From positions 3,038,001-3,102,000 of the forward strand of contig NZ_BAABKV010000001.1 in assembly GCF_039544005.1 (NCBI RefSeq): DNA of 64,000 nt, in the 5' to 3' direction. Each line of letters begins with the position of its first letter. The stretch's first letter is position 1. A model generated the notes under the pieces. The model was not told the origin of the DNA and ran no database searches. It saw nothing but the letters and a program-made list of their open reading frames with translations. A program made the translations under genes and the position numbers. Positions 1-8,556 of the stretch are shown piece by piece. This stretch comes from Kitasatospora paranensis (GTDB lineage Bacteria; Actinomycetota; Actinomycetes; Streptomycetales; Streptomycetaceae).

Positions 1-1
1 C

Positions 2-1021
2 CCCGCCGACCGCTCGGCGCTGGTCGCCCTGCGCAAGCTCAGCGGATTCGACGACATCCTCAAGAAGCTCGCGGGCCTGGTCTCCGAGCGCAGCGTCCGG
101 CTGATGTTCCTGGCCACCGCGGTGAAGACCTCGGAGCGCCAGTTCCCGGAGCTGTACGACATGGTCCGGGACGCCGCCTACGTGCTCGACCTGGAGAAGG
201 TCCCGGACCTGTACGTCACCCAGGACCCGACCGTGAACGCGATGTGCATCGGCATGGAGACGCCGATCATCGTCGTCACCAGCGGCCTCGTCGAGCTCCT
301 CGACGAGGAGGAGCTGCGCGCGGTGATCGGCCACGAGGTCGGGCACGCGATGTCCGGGCACGCCGTGTACCGCACCATGCTGCTCATCCTCACCAACATC
401 GCCGCCCGGATCGCCTGGCTGCCGCTCGGCAGCCTGGCCATCGCCGCCGTCATCACCGCGCTCAAGGAGTGGTTCCGCAAGGCCGAGCTCTCCTGCGACC
501 GGGCCGGCCTGCTCGCGGGCCAGGACGTGCACGCCTCGATGCGCGGCCTGATGAAGCTGGCGGGCGGCCACAACCTGGCCGAGATGAACGTCGACGCCTT
601 CCTGGAGCAGGCCGAGGAGTACGAGAAGGCCGGCGACCTGCGCGACGGCGTGCTCAAGCTGCTCCAGGTGCTGCCGCAGACCCACCCGTTCGCGGTGGTG
701 CGGGTCGCACAGCTGAAGAAGTGGGCCGAGAGCGACGAGCACCGCTCGATCCTCGCCGGCGCCTACCCGCGGCGCGGGGACGACCCGGAGACCTCGGTCG
801 GCGCCCAGTGGAAGGCCGCGGCGGACTCCTACTCGCAGTCGGTGAAGGAGTCGAAGGACCCGCTGATGGGCCTGCTGCGGGACGTCGCCGGCGGTGTCGG
901 CACGGTCGGCGGCCGGCTGCGGGACAGCTTCGTCGGGGCCGGGCGCGCGAGCGCCCCCGGTGCCAACGGCAGCAGCAACGGCAACGGGAGCGGCCCCGAC
1001 GGCGGCTCGCCGGAGCAGTGA
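2..1021 (+). CDS. M48-family zinc metalloprotease, 5' end outside window
   Basis: The reading frame is open from base 2, so the start lies upstream of the window. The visible 339 residues contain the HEVGH zinc-binding motif at about residues 111-115. Just after it come hydrophobic segments (LLILTNIAARIAWLPLG, LAIAAVITALKEW) and an ELSCDRAG stretch that supplies the third ligand, as in Ste24/HtpX-type M48 proteases. The family are membrane-bound or membrane-associated zinc endopeptidases that clip membrane or exported proteins. The C-terminus is Gly/Ser/Asn-rich and probably disordered. It converges with the minus-strand gene at 1058, leaving only 36 bases between the stops. The specific substrate is unknown. 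Confidence 0.85.
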   Translation, partial: PADRSALVALRKLSGFDDILKKLAGLVSERSVRLMFLATAVKTSERQFPELYDMVRDAAYVLDLEKVPDLYVTQDPTVNAMCIGMETPIIVVTSGLVELLDEEELRAVIGHEVGHAMSGHAVYRTMLLILTNIAARIAWLPLGSLAIAAVITALKEWFRKAELSCDRAGLLAGQDVHASMRGLMKLAGGHNLAEMNVDAFLEQAEEYEKAGDLRDGVLKLLQVLPQTHPFAVVRVAQLKKWAESDEHRSILAGAYPRRGDDPETSVGAQWKAAADSYSQSVKESKDPLMGLLRDVAGGVGTVGGRLRDSFVGAGRASAPGANGSSNGNGSGPDGGSPEQ

Positions 1022-1057
1022 GCGCGGTGCGGGGCGCCGGGCCCGCACGTCCGGGGC

Positions 1058-2122
1058 TCAGGCTCCGGTGAGCGGCCCGAGCGCCCCGCACAGCTGCCAG
1101 GCGGGCCGGCTGTGGTCGCCCGGGTCCACCGCCGCCGGCCGGTCCGGCGCCGGTGCGGCCTGGCCGGCCAGCAGCGGCTGCAGGAAGCCCGCGGTCGGCG
1201 CACCGCACGCCGTCGGACCGGCCTGCAGCACGGAGTCGACCAGCCGCAGCCGGTCGGCGGACAGGTCGCCGCGGTCCAGGTCGAACCGCAGCTCGCGGCG
1301 GACGGAGAACAGGCTGACCGGCCCCTGGCCGGTGCCCGACGCCCGCACCGCGTAGACGAAGGTGTGGTCGGTGACGACCTCCAGCGTCGAGCCGTCCGCC
1401 TCGCCGACCCGCACCGCGCCGGCCGCCATCACGGTGTCGGACGCCAGCGCCACCCGGCCCGGGTCCAGCCGGACGAGCCAGCCGGTCGCCGCGTGGTGCT
1501 GGTCGTCCCGGGGGCTGTTCACGCTGTCGTCGTACTGCTGCTGCTCACCCGCGGTCACCAGGGTGCGCGCCTGCCCGCTCTCCGCCTCCGCCACCGTGGC
1601 CGGCGCCAGCGAGGACGCGACCAGGAAGCTCCGGACGATCGCCAGGGCGCGGTCGACCTCCGTCCGGGTGAAGTGCGCCGTGGCACTGCCCGCCGGGAAC
1701 CCGAGCCCCGCACCGCCCTCCGCGTACCCGGCGGGCAGCCCGGCGAACGGGTGCGTCGGGTCCGCCACCGCCGCCACCGGGCCCGACGGGGCCAGCGCGA
1801 CCGTGCTCGACGTCAGCTGGTTGCCGCTCGGCGGGGCGGCCTGCCGGTGCGGGGTGCTGATGCCGAAGTACACCGCCGCGGCGAACGCCAGGACCACCAC
1901 CAGCAGCAGGGCGACGGCCTGCCGCGGCAGGCTGCCGAACGGCCCCAGGCCGATCCGCGAACGGGTGGCCCGGTACGTCCCGCCCAGCCGCTCGCGCGCC
2001 GACAGCTCCTGGATCCGGGCAGCACGCACGAAGGACTCGTCGAAGACGACGGACCGGAACTCGTCATCACTGCCGGAACCACCGTCGGGCGCACCCTCCG
2101 GCGGATCGCGCGGGTCACCCAT
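1058..2122 (-). CDS. SCO2583-type membrane protein
   Basis: A 354-residue protein with a cytoplasmic N-terminus, one membrane segment (about residues 69-88, AVALLLVVVLAFAAAVYFGI) and a large extracytoplasmic part. The N-terminal motif SDDEFRSVVFDESFVRAA (residues 18-35) recurs in the next gene. Position immediately before the SCO2584-like gene and proA matches the streptomycete SCO2583 locus; the SCO2583/SCO2584 neighbourhood has been linked to spore-wall synthesis. I chose the ATG at 2122 because the conserved acidic motif follows it; the frame stays open upstream to 2182 but that part is Arg-rich and unlike a protein start. The ribosome-binding site is weak. The biochemical role is unknown. 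Confidence 0.75.
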   Translation of the reverse strand: MGDPRDPPEGAPDGGSGSDDEFRSVVFDESFVRAARIQELSARERLGGTYRATRSRIGLGPFGSLPRQAVALLLVVVLAFAAAVYFGISTPHRQAAPPSGNQLTSSTVALAPSGPVAAVADPTHPFAGLPAGYAEGGAGLGFPAGSATAHFTRTEVDRALAIVRSFLVASSLAPATVAEAESGQARTLVTAGEQQQYDDSVNSPRDDQHHAATGWLVRLDPGRVALASDTVMAAGAVRVGEADGSTLEVVTDHTFVYAVRASGTGQGPVSLFSVRRELRFDLDRGDLSADRLRLVDSVLQAGPTACGAPTAGFLQPLLAGQAAPAPDRPAAVDPGDHSRPAWQLCGALGPLTGA

Positions 2123-2211
2123 AGAACCAGGGTAGAGCCGAGCGGCCCGCGGTTCGAGTGGCCGCCGGCAGATTCTGCGCACGCACCCGCGGCGGCGTCA
2201 TCCCGGCCCGC

Positions 2212-2805
2212 TCAGCCGCTCGGCACGGCCACCGGAGCGGGCAGCGGCGAGGACGTCTGCGCCCCCGGCCCGCTGCTGGTGCCGACCTCCGGACGGTGCG
2301 GCGAGCCGACGCCACCGGCGCCGCGGTAGATCGCCGACACCGCGACCGCCACCACACCCGCCACCATCACCACCGCCAGCACCCAGGCCACCGGCCGGTG
2401 CCAGCGCTGCTGCGCCACCGAACGCCCGTCGCCGTGGCGCACGGGCTCCCAGCGCACGGCCCGCGCCCAGCGCGCCCGCCGCCTCACCCGGTCGGTGCCG
2501 GACCACGGGTCGGGGAAGTGCCGGTCGTCGTCGAGGCCGCCCGGATGCGGACGGAGCTCCAGCGGCAGGACGTCGCCGGTGCCGGTCATCTCCGGGGCCG
2601 TCAGGTCGTACGGCCGGCCCGCGACCGCAGGGTCCGGCTCGAGCCGGGCCTCGGCCGCGGCGAGCTGCCGCTCCAGGGCGCTGGGCTCGTGCACGGCAGC
2701 GGACCGGACGAAAGCCTCGTCGAGCACCACGGTGGCGAACTCGTCGTCCGCACCACCGTGGTCGGCGCCGTCGGGGTACGGCGAGCCCCCCACATCCTCA
2801 GCCAC
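2212..2805 (-). CDS. SCO2584-type spore wall biosynthesis protein
   Basis: A 197-residue protein starting with GTG. It has an acidic N-terminal region with DDEFATVVLDEAFVRSA (residues 20-36), a charged Arg/Trp-rich stretch (107-136), a single membrane helix (about 138-159, PVAWVLAVVMVAGVVAVAV) and a short Gly/Pro/Ser-rich outer tail. The family is known in streptomycetes as SCO2584, a component of the spore-wall synthesising machinery that includes MreB, MreC, MreD and PBP2; those genes lie 16 kb away in this window. It sits upstream of the SCO2583-like gene in the same orientation with 89 bases between them. The function beyond that family assignment is inferred. Confidence 0.75.
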   Translation of the reverse strand: MAEDVGGSPYPDGADHGGADDEFATVVLDEAFVRSAAVHEPSALERQLAAAEARLEPDPAVAGRPYDLTAPEMTGTGDVLPLELRPHPGGLDDDRHFPDPWSGTDRVRRRARWARAVRWEPVRHGDGRSVAQQRWHRPVAWVLAVVMVAGVVAVAVSAIYRGAGGVGSPHRPEVGTSSGPGAQTSSPLPAPVAVPSG

Positions 2806-2888
2806 GGGATTCAGCGTATTACCGGGCGGCCCTTTTGTCTGTGGCTCCCGCCAGTTGCTCCGTCACACGGGCGTGCGGCCTGCGCCGT

Positions 2889-4193
2889 TCAGCCCCCGAC
2901 GGTCTGCGTCGCCTCACCGCGCACATGGCCGTCACCAGTGACGATGTACTTGGTCGAGGTCAGCTCCGGCAGGCCCATCGGGCCCCGGGCGTGCAGCTTC
3001 TGGGTGGAGATGCCGATCTCCGCGCCGAAACCGAACTCACCCCCGTCGGTGAACCGGGTCGAGGCGTTGACCGCCACCGTCGTCGAGTCCACCAGCTGGG
3101 TGAACCGGCGGGCGGCCGCCTGCGAGGTCGTCACGATCGCCTCGGTGTGACCGGAGGACCAGCGGCGGATGTGCGCCACCGCGGCCTCCAGCGACGGCAC
3201 CACCGCAGCCGCGATGTCGTACGACAGGTACTCCGCGCCCCAGTCCTGGTCGGTCGCCGGCACCGCCGTCGCCGACGTGCCCTCGGCGGCCTTCAGCACC
3301 GCGTCGTCACCGTGCACGGTCACCCCCGCCGCGGCCAGCGCCTCCAGCGCGAGCGGCAGGAACTCGTCCGCGACGTCCTGGTGCACCAGCAGGGTCTCCG
3401 CCGCGTTGCAGACGCTGACCCGCTGCGCCTTGGAGTTCAGCAGGATGCCGACCGCCATCGCGAGGTCCGTCCGGGCGTCCACGTACACGTGGCAGTTGCC
3501 GGTGCCGGTCTCGATGACCGGCACGGTGGAGCCCTCGACCACGGTGCGGATCAGCGAGGCGCCGCCGCGCGGGATCAGCACGTCGACCAGGCCCCGGGCG
3601 CGCATCAGCTCCTGCACCGAGTCGCGGCTCTCGCCCGGCACCAGCTGGACGACGTCGGCGGGCAGCCCGGCCGCCTCGACGGCGTCGCGCAGCACGGCGA
3701 CCAGCGCCGTGTTCGAGCGGTACGCGGAGGCCGAGCCGCGCAGCAGCACGGCGTTGCCGGACTTCAGGCAGAGCGCGGCGGCGTCCACGGTCACGTTGGG
3801 GCGGGCCTCGTAGATGATGCCGACCACGCCGAGCGGCACCCGGACCTGGCGGACGTCCAGACCGTTGGGCAGCGTGTAGCCGCGCACCACCTCGCCGACC
3901 GGGTCGGGCAGGCCGACCACGTCGCGGACGTCGGAGGCGATCGCGGCGATCCGCTCCGCGGTGAGGCTCAGCCGGTCGACCACCGACTCGGCCGTACCGG
4001 CCTCGCGGGCCCGCGCCACGTCCTGGGCGTTGGCGGCGGTGATCTCCGCCGTCCGGGCCACCAGGGCGTCCGCGATCGCCAGCAGCGCGGCGTCCTTGAC
4101 GCTGCGCGGCAGCGGGGCGAGCACGGCGGCCGCCTCACGGGCACGGCGCGCGGCGGCGAGGACGGGGCTGTCGGTGGTGGCGTGGTCGCTCAT
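2889..4193 (-). CDS. proA: glutamate-5-semialdehyde dehydrogenase (gamma-glutamyl phosphate reductase)
   Basis: A 434-residue cytoplasmic enzyme that reduces gamma-glutamyl phosphate with NADPH to glutamate 5-semialdehyde, the second step of proline synthesis. The aldehyde-dehydrogenase-type fold is visible, with the catalytic cysteine at residue 262 in [15 protein letters not shown] and the conserved YEARPNVT and [11 protein letters not shown] stretches. Length is normal for ProA. The start ATG at 4193 fits the conserved N-terminal helix. proB, the preceding step, lies upstream in the same orientation, separated by one small conserved gene, so the three probably form a transcription unit. 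Confidence 0.97.
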   Translation of the reverse strand: MSDHATTDSPVLAAARRAREAAAVLAPLPRSVKDAALLAIADALVARTAEITAANAQDVARAREAGTAESVVDRLSLTAERIAAIASDVRDVVGLPDPVGEVVRGYTLPNGLDVRQVRVPLGVVGIIYEARPNVTVDAAALCLKSGNAVLLRGSASAYRSNTALVAVLRDAVEAAGLPADVVQLVPGESRDSVQELMRARGLVDVLIPRGGASLIRTVVEGSTVPVIETGTGNCHVYVDARTDLAMAVGILLNSKAQRVSVCNAAETLLVHQDVADEFLPLALEALAAAGVTVHGDDAVLKAAEGTSATAVPATDQDWGAEYLSYDIAAAVVPSLEAAVAHIRRWSSGHTEAIVTTSQAAARRFTQLVDSTTVAVNASTRFTDGGEFGFGAEIGISTQKLHARGPMGLPELTSTKYIVTGDGHVRGEATQTVGG

Positions 4194-4292
4194 GCGGCAA
4201 GGGTAGCGAGTCGGCCGGAGGGGCCCGGCCGGTATTTCGCCGGATGAGACGGGCGCCCGGCGCGGCCCCGCACCGGCGCGCCCGGAACGGCC

Positions 4293-4783
4293 TCAGTACG
4301 GGTGGACGCCGCCGGGCCGCGGGGGCGGGCCGTGGAAACCCTCGGCGACCCGCTGCTGGTACGTCACCCGGTCGACGACCTCCAGGCCGACGATCTCCCA
4401 CGGCGGTAAGTTCGCCGAGGCCTTGTGCTCCCCCACAGCCGCAGCGCGATCGCCGCGGCGTCGTGCAGGTCGCGGGCCTGCTCCCAGTAGCGGATCTCCG
4501 CGTGGTCGGCGGCGTAGCGGGCGGTCAGGAAGAACGAGTGGTCGAGCGCGAGCTGCTCCAGACCGGCCCGCAGCTCGGCGAGCGGGGTCTCCCGGCCGGC
4601 CACCGACAGCACCACGTGCCAGAGTCTGGCCTGGTCGTCGGCGCCGCCGTCACCGTCCGCCTGCGGCCGCAGCTCACGGACCGCACCGGCCGCGGACCGG
4701 TCGGCCGGGCGTCCGCCGGTGATGCCGGTGAGCCGCCGCCCGGACGTCTCGTGGGGCAGCGTCCCCGAGCGCCTGCTTGCCAT
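4293..4783 (-). CDS. conserved hypothetical protein between proB and proA, apparent frameshift
   Basis: The ATG at 4783 follows a strong AGGAGG site. The first frame gives a conserved-looking core HVVLSVAGRETPLAELRAGLEQ, LDHSFFLTARY and AEIRYWEQARDLHDAAAIALRLWG. At the run of five C at 4430-4434 this frame turns into an Arg/Ser-rich tail. The next frame continues sensibly as EHKASANLPPWEIVGLEVVDR and ends GGVHPY at 4293. Adding one base to the run restores a single 163-residue protein. A gene of this kind between proA and proB is typical of streptomycetes. No enzymatic motif is recognisable and the function is unknown. Confidence 0.75.
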
Positions 4784-4858
4784 CGGAGGCCTCCTGTTCG
4801 GCATGGTCGTGGTGCCGGTGTCGGCCGCCCCGCCGACACCCCTCGCGGCAGCGCCCGC

Positions 4859-5995
4859 TCAGCCGCGCAGGACGACCAGGTCGTCCCGGTGGACGACCTC
4901 GCGCTCGTACGCGGCACCGAGCTCCTGGGCCAGCTCCCGCGTGGACCGGCCGAGCAGCCGGGGCAGCTCCCTCGCATCAAAGTTGACCAGTCCGCGGGCC
5001 ACGATGTGGCCGTTTTCACCAAGAAGGTCGACCGGATCACCCGCGGTGAAGTCGCCCTCGACCTTGGTCACACCGGCCGGGAGCAGCGACTTCCCGCCGT
5101 TGACGACCGCGTCCACGGCGCCCGCGTCGAGCTGGAGCGCACCGCGCGGGGTGGAGGCGTGTTCGAGCCACAGGAGCCGGTCCGCGGAGCGGCTGCCGGT
5201 ACGCCGGAACAGCGTGCCGGTGGGCCGACCGGCGAGGGCGTCGGCTGCCTGGCTGGCGGCGGTGAGCACCACCGGGATGCCGGCGCCGGTGGCGATCCGG
5301 GCGGCCTCCACCTTGGTCACCATGCCGCCGGTGCCGACGCCCGCCTTGCCCGCGCTGCCGATCTCGATGCCGTCGAGGTCGTGCGCCCCGGAGACGGTCT
5401 CGATCCGGCTGCTGCCGGGCCTGCTCGGGTCCCCGTCGTACAGGCCGTCGACGTCGGAGAGCAGCACCAGCAGGTCGGCCCGGACGAGGTGGGCGACCAG
5501 GGCGGCCAGCCGGTCGTTGTCGCCGAACTTGATTTCGGCGGTGGCGACGGTGTCGTTCTCGTTGACGACCGGCATCGCGCCCATCGCCAGCAGCTGGTCG
5601 AGGGTGCGGTAGGCGTTGCGGTAGTGGGCGCGCCGGCTGGCGTCCTCGGCGGTCAGCAGGACCTGGCCGACCCGGATGCCGTACCGGGCGAAGGAGGCCG
5701 TGTAGCGGGCCACCAGCAGGCCCTGGCCGACGCTGGCGGCGGCCTGCTGGCGGGCCAGGTCGTGCGGGCGGCGGTCCAGCCCGAGCGGGGACAGCCCGGC
5801 GGCGATGGCGCCGGAGGAGACCAGGACGACGTCCGGGGCGTCCGGGCGGGCCCGGACCTTGGCGATCGCGTCGACGAGCGCGTCGACCCGGTCGGCGTCG
5901 AGGCCGCCGGCCGCGGTGGTGAGCGAGGAGGAGCCGACCTTGACGACGATCCGCCGGGCGTCGAGGACGTCCTGCCGCAGTGTCTGATCCGTCAT
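4859..5995 (-). CDS. proB: glutamate 5-kinase
   Basis: A 378-residue enzyme that phosphorylates glutamate with ATP to gamma-glutamyl phosphate, the committed and usually proline-inhibited step of proline synthesis. The amino-acid-kinase domain begins with RRIVVKVGSSSLT (residues 14-26) and includes the ISSGAIAAG-like VSSGAIAAGL and NENDTVATAEIKFGDND substrate/ATP motifs. A C-terminal PUA domain follows (about 290-365). I chose the ATG at 5995 (MTDQTLRQDV) rather than the upstream in-frame ATG, because the conserved protein begins there. It precedes the small conserved gene and proA. Confidence 0.96.
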   Translation of the reverse strand: MTDQTLRQDVLDARRIVVKVGSSSLTTAAGGLDADRVDALVDAIAKVRARPDAPDVVLVSSGAIAAGLSPLGLDRRPHDLARQQAAASVGQGLLVARYTASFARYGIRVGQVLLTAEDASRRAHYRNAYRTLDQLLAMGAMPVVNENDTVATAEIKFGDNDRLAALVAHLVRADLLVLLSDVDGLYDGDPSRPGSSRIETVSGAHDLDGIEIGSAGKAGVGTGGMVTKVEAARIATGAGIPVVLTAASQAADALAGRPTGTLFRRTGSRSADRLLWLEHASTPRGALQLDAGAVDAVVNGGKSLLPAGVTKVEGDFTAGDPVDLLGENGHIVARGLVNFDARELPRLLGRSTRELAQELGAAYEREVVHRDDLVVLRG

Positions 5996-6101
5996 CAACC
6001 TGGCCCTTCGCACGGTGGTCCGACGCCCGCAATCTACGCGATCGGGACGGGGCCGCCGAACCGGATATCACCCCGTGGACGGCCCGGCCGGACAGCACGA
6101 A

Positions 6102-6138
6102 GCCGGCCCGGGGGCGCTGCATGCGCCCCCGGGCCGGC
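6102..6138 (-). terminator. rho-independent-type hairpin after obg
   Basis: Perfect 16-bp inverted repeat GCCGGCCCGGGGGCGC / GCGCCCCCGGGCCGGC with a 5-base loop (TGCAT), 12 bases past the obg stop and before proB. No T-run follows, as is usual in streptomycetes. Confidence 0.7.
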
Positions 6139-6149
6139 CGTGGCAGGAC

Positions 6150-7628
6150 TCAGTGGTCCTCGTCCTCGTCGCCCTCCAGGGCGGCGCGGCCGGAGGAGAG
6201 CGCCTCGAAGGCGCGGTACTCGTCCTCGGCGGCGTCCCGGCCGCGCTGCTTCTCGCGGCGGCGGTCGACGGCGGGGCGCTGGGTCTCGAAGCGGTGGTCC
6301 TCGCCGCGGCGGCCGAGCATCTCCGCGCCGGAGGCCATGGTCGGCTCCCAGTCGAAGACGACGGCGTTCTCGTCGGGGCCGATGATGACCGTGTCGCCCT
6401 CCTTGGCGCCGATCTTCCACAGCTCCTGCTCGACGCCCAGGCGGGCCAGCCGGTCCGCGAGGTAGCCGACGGCCTCGTCGTTGGCGAAGTCGGTCTGGCG
6501 CACCCAGCGCTCGGGCTTGCCGCCGCGGATGCGGTAGGCGCCGTCCTCCTCGGTGATGGTGAAGCCGGCGTCGTCCACGGCGGTCGGCCGCAGCACGATC
6601 CGGGTCGACTCCTCGACGGGCTTGGCGGCCCGGGCCTCGGCGACGATCTGCGCCAGGGCGTAGCTGAGTTCGCGCAGGCCCTTGTGGGCGACCGCGGAGA
6701 CCTCGAAGACGCGGTAGCCGCGCTCCTCCAGCGACGCGCGGGTGAGGTCCGCGATGTCCTGGCCGTCCGGGACGTCGATCTTGTTCAGCGCGACCAGGCG
6801 CGGCCGGTCCTCCAGGCCGCCGTACTGGGCGAGCTCGGACTCGATGGTCTCCAGGTCGGTGAGCGGGTCGCGGCCCGGCTCCAGGGTGGCGCAGTCCAGG
6901 ACGTGCACCAGGACCTCGCAGCGCTCGACGTGGCGCAGGAACTCCAGGCCCAGGCCCTTGCCCTGGCTGGCACCCGGGATCAGGCCGGGGACATCGGCGA
7001 TGGTGTAGACCGTCTCGCCGGCGGTGACCACGCCGAGGTTGGGGATCAGGGTGGTGAACGGGTAGTCCGCGATCTTCGGCTTGGCCGCGGAGAGCACCGA
7101 GATCAGCGAGGACTTGCCGGCGCTCGGGTAGCCGACCAGGGCGACGTCGGCGACGGACTTGAGCTCCATCACGATGTCGCGGGCCTCGCCGGGCTCGCCG
7201 AGCAGCGCGAAGCCGGGGGCCTTGCGGCGGGCGGAGGCCAGCGCGGAGTTGCCGAGGCCGCCGCGGCCGCCGGCGGCGGCGACGAAGCTGGTGCCGTGGC
7301 CGACCAGGTCGGCCAGCACGTTGCCCTGCTTGTCGAGCACCACGGTGCCGTCCGGCACCGGCAGCACGAGGCCCTGGCCGTCGGCGCCCGTCCGGTGCCC
7401 GCCCGCGCCCGGCTTGCCGTTGGTGGCCTTGCGCTTGGGCGAGTGGTGGTACTCGAGCAGGGTGGTGATCTGGGAGTCCACGACGAGGGTGACGCTGCCG
7501 CCCTCACCGCCGTTGCCGCCGTCGGGTCCGCCGAGCGGCTTGAACTTCTCGCGATGGACGGAGGCGCAGCCGTGGCCTCCGTTACCCGCGGCGACGTACA
7601 GCTCGACGCGGTCCACGAAGGTGGTCAT
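6150..7628 (-). CDS. obg: Obg/CgtA ribosome-associated GTPase
   Basis: A 492-residue GTPase acting in 50S ribosome assembly and, in streptomycetes, tied to the onset of sporulation. The glycine-rich Obg domain covers about 1-158 ([26 protein letters not shown]). The G domain has GYPSAGKSS (166-174), DVPGLIPGA (212-220) and NKID (about 286). The C-terminal OCT domain (about 345-430) holds [21 protein letters not shown]. The protein ends in a long charged tail EGDEDEDH. The start ATG at 7628 follows GGAGG by eight bases. It is the last gene of the rplU-rpmA-obg cluster, an arrangement widespread in bacteria. Confidence 0.97.
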   Translation of the reverse strand: MTTFVDRVELYVAAGNGGHGCASVHREKFKPLGGPDGGNGGEGGSVTLVVDSQITTLLEYHHSPKRKATNGKPGAGGHRTGADGQGLVLPVPDGTVVLDKQGNVLADLVGHGTSFVAAAGGRGGLGNSALASARRKAPGFALLGEPGEARDIVMELKSVADVALVGYPSAGKSSLISVLSAAKPKIADYPFTTLIPNLGVVTAGETVYTIADVPGLIPGASQGKGLGLEFLRHVERCEVLVHVLDCATLEPGRDPLTDLETIESELAQYGGLEDRPRLVALNKIDVPDGQDIADLTRASLEERGYRVFEVSAVAHKGLRELSYALAQIVAEARAAKPVEESTRIVLRPTAVDDAGFTITEEDGAYRIRGGKPERWVRQTDFANDEAVGYLADRLARLGVEQELWKIGAKEGDTVIIGPDENAVVFDWEPTMASGAEMLGRRGEDHRFETQRPAVDRRREKQRGRDAAEDEYRAFEALSSGRAALEGDEDEDH

Positions 7629-7676
7629 GGGGTGTGCCTCCAGTGCGAAGAAAAAGTGTGTCCTGCGGTAAAGCAT

Positions 7677-7710
7677 GAAGGGTGGACCGGAACATTCCGG
7701 CCCACCCTTC
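7677..7710 (-). terminator. hairpin between rpmA and obg
   Basis: Inverted repeat GAAGGGTGG-A-CCGGAA / TTCCGG-C-CCACCCTTC with a 2-base loop lies downstream of rpmA and upstream of obg. It probably terminates or attenuates the rplU-rpmA transcript so that obg is partly uncoupled. Confidence 0.65.
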
Positions 7711-7737
7711 ACGACGAGTCCTGACGTGGGGTCAGAC

Positions 7738-7995
7738 TCAGGCCTCGACGGCCACGATGTTGACGACCTTGCGGCCGCGGCGGTTGCCGAACTGCACGGC
7801 ACCGGCGCTCAGCGCGAACAGGGTGTCGTCGCCGCCACGGCCGACGTTGGCACCCGGGTGGAAGTGGGTGCCGCGCTGGCGGACGATGATCTCGCCGGCG
7901 CTGACGACCTGGCCGCCGAAGCGCTTGACGCCGAGGCGCTGGGCGTTCGAGTCACGGCCGTTCCGGGTAGAGCTTGCGCCCTTCTTGTGTGCCAT
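7738..7995 (-). CDS. rpmA: 50S ribosomal protein bL27
   Basis: An 85-residue protein of the large subunit whose N-terminal tail reaches the peptidyl-transferase centre. The sequence shows the bL27 signature [19 protein letters not shown] and the starting [20 protein letters not shown]. It begins directly with the mature tail, without the cleavable extension found in Firmicutes. It follows rplU by 12 bases and is certainly co-transcribed with it. Confidence 0.98.
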   Translation of the reverse strand: MAHKKGASSTRNGRDSNAQRLGVKRFGGQVVSAGEIIVRQRGTHFHPGANVGRGGDDTLFALSAGAVQFGNRRGRKVVNIVAVEA

Positions 7996-8007
7996 CTCGC
8001 TATCCCC

Positions 8008-8325
8008 TTACTTGCTGACGGAGTCGATGCTCGTGATGCGCACCGCGGTGAACTTCTGGCGGTGACCCTGACGACGGCGGTAACCCGTCTTGTTCTTGTA
8101 GCGGAGGATGACGATCTTGTCGCCCTTGGTCTCCTCGACGACCTCGGCGTGCGCCTTCACGCCGCCGAGGACCCACGGGTCGGAGGTGACGGCGTCACCG
8201 TCGACGACCAGGATGGTCGACAGCTCGACCGAGTCACCCGGCTTGGCGTCGATGCGGTCAATCTCCAGCACGTCGCCGACGGCGACCTTGTGCTGGCGGC
8301 CGCCTGCGCGAACGATCGCGTACAT
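8008..8325 (-). CDS. rplU: 50S ribosomal protein bL21
   Basis: A 105-residue large-subunit protein recognisable from [18 protein letters not shown] at the N-terminus and [17 protein letters not shown] near the C-terminus. The ATG at 8325 is the family start; the frame remains open upstream to 8493 but that part is not protein-like. It is the first gene of the rplU-rpmA(-obg) unit. The 185-base leader between its start and the rne terminator must contain the promoter. Confidence 0.97.
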   Translation of the reverse strand: MYAIVRAGGRQHKVAVGDVLEIDRIDAKPGDSVELSTILVVDGDAVTSDPWVLGGVKAHAEVVEETKGDKIVILRYKNKTGYRRRQGHRQKFTAVRITSIDSVSK

Positions 8326-8510
8326 GCGGTACCTGCTTTCTGTACTCGGTCGGAACTCGCCGATGCCAGCCACTGGGTACGGACACAGGGCCTCCCCGGT
8401 CCCGGCGAGGCCGGATCCGGGAGGTGAAGTGCTCGGGAGCGTGGCGTCAACACGCCGAGGGTCAAGAATACGGATCGGCCACCGCTGGGGCAAACCGGGC
8501 CCTACCGGGG

Positions 8511-8546
8511 CCGGGGCGGCCCACCCTCGCGGGTGGGCCGCCCCGG
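8511..8546 (-). terminator. strong hairpin after rne
   Basis: Perfect 16-bp inverted repeat CCGGGGCGGCCCACCC / GGGTGGGCCGCCCCGG with loop TCGC, starting 11 bases past the stop codon of the RNase E/G gene. Confidence 0.8.
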
Positions 8547-8556
8547 CTCCGGGGCA

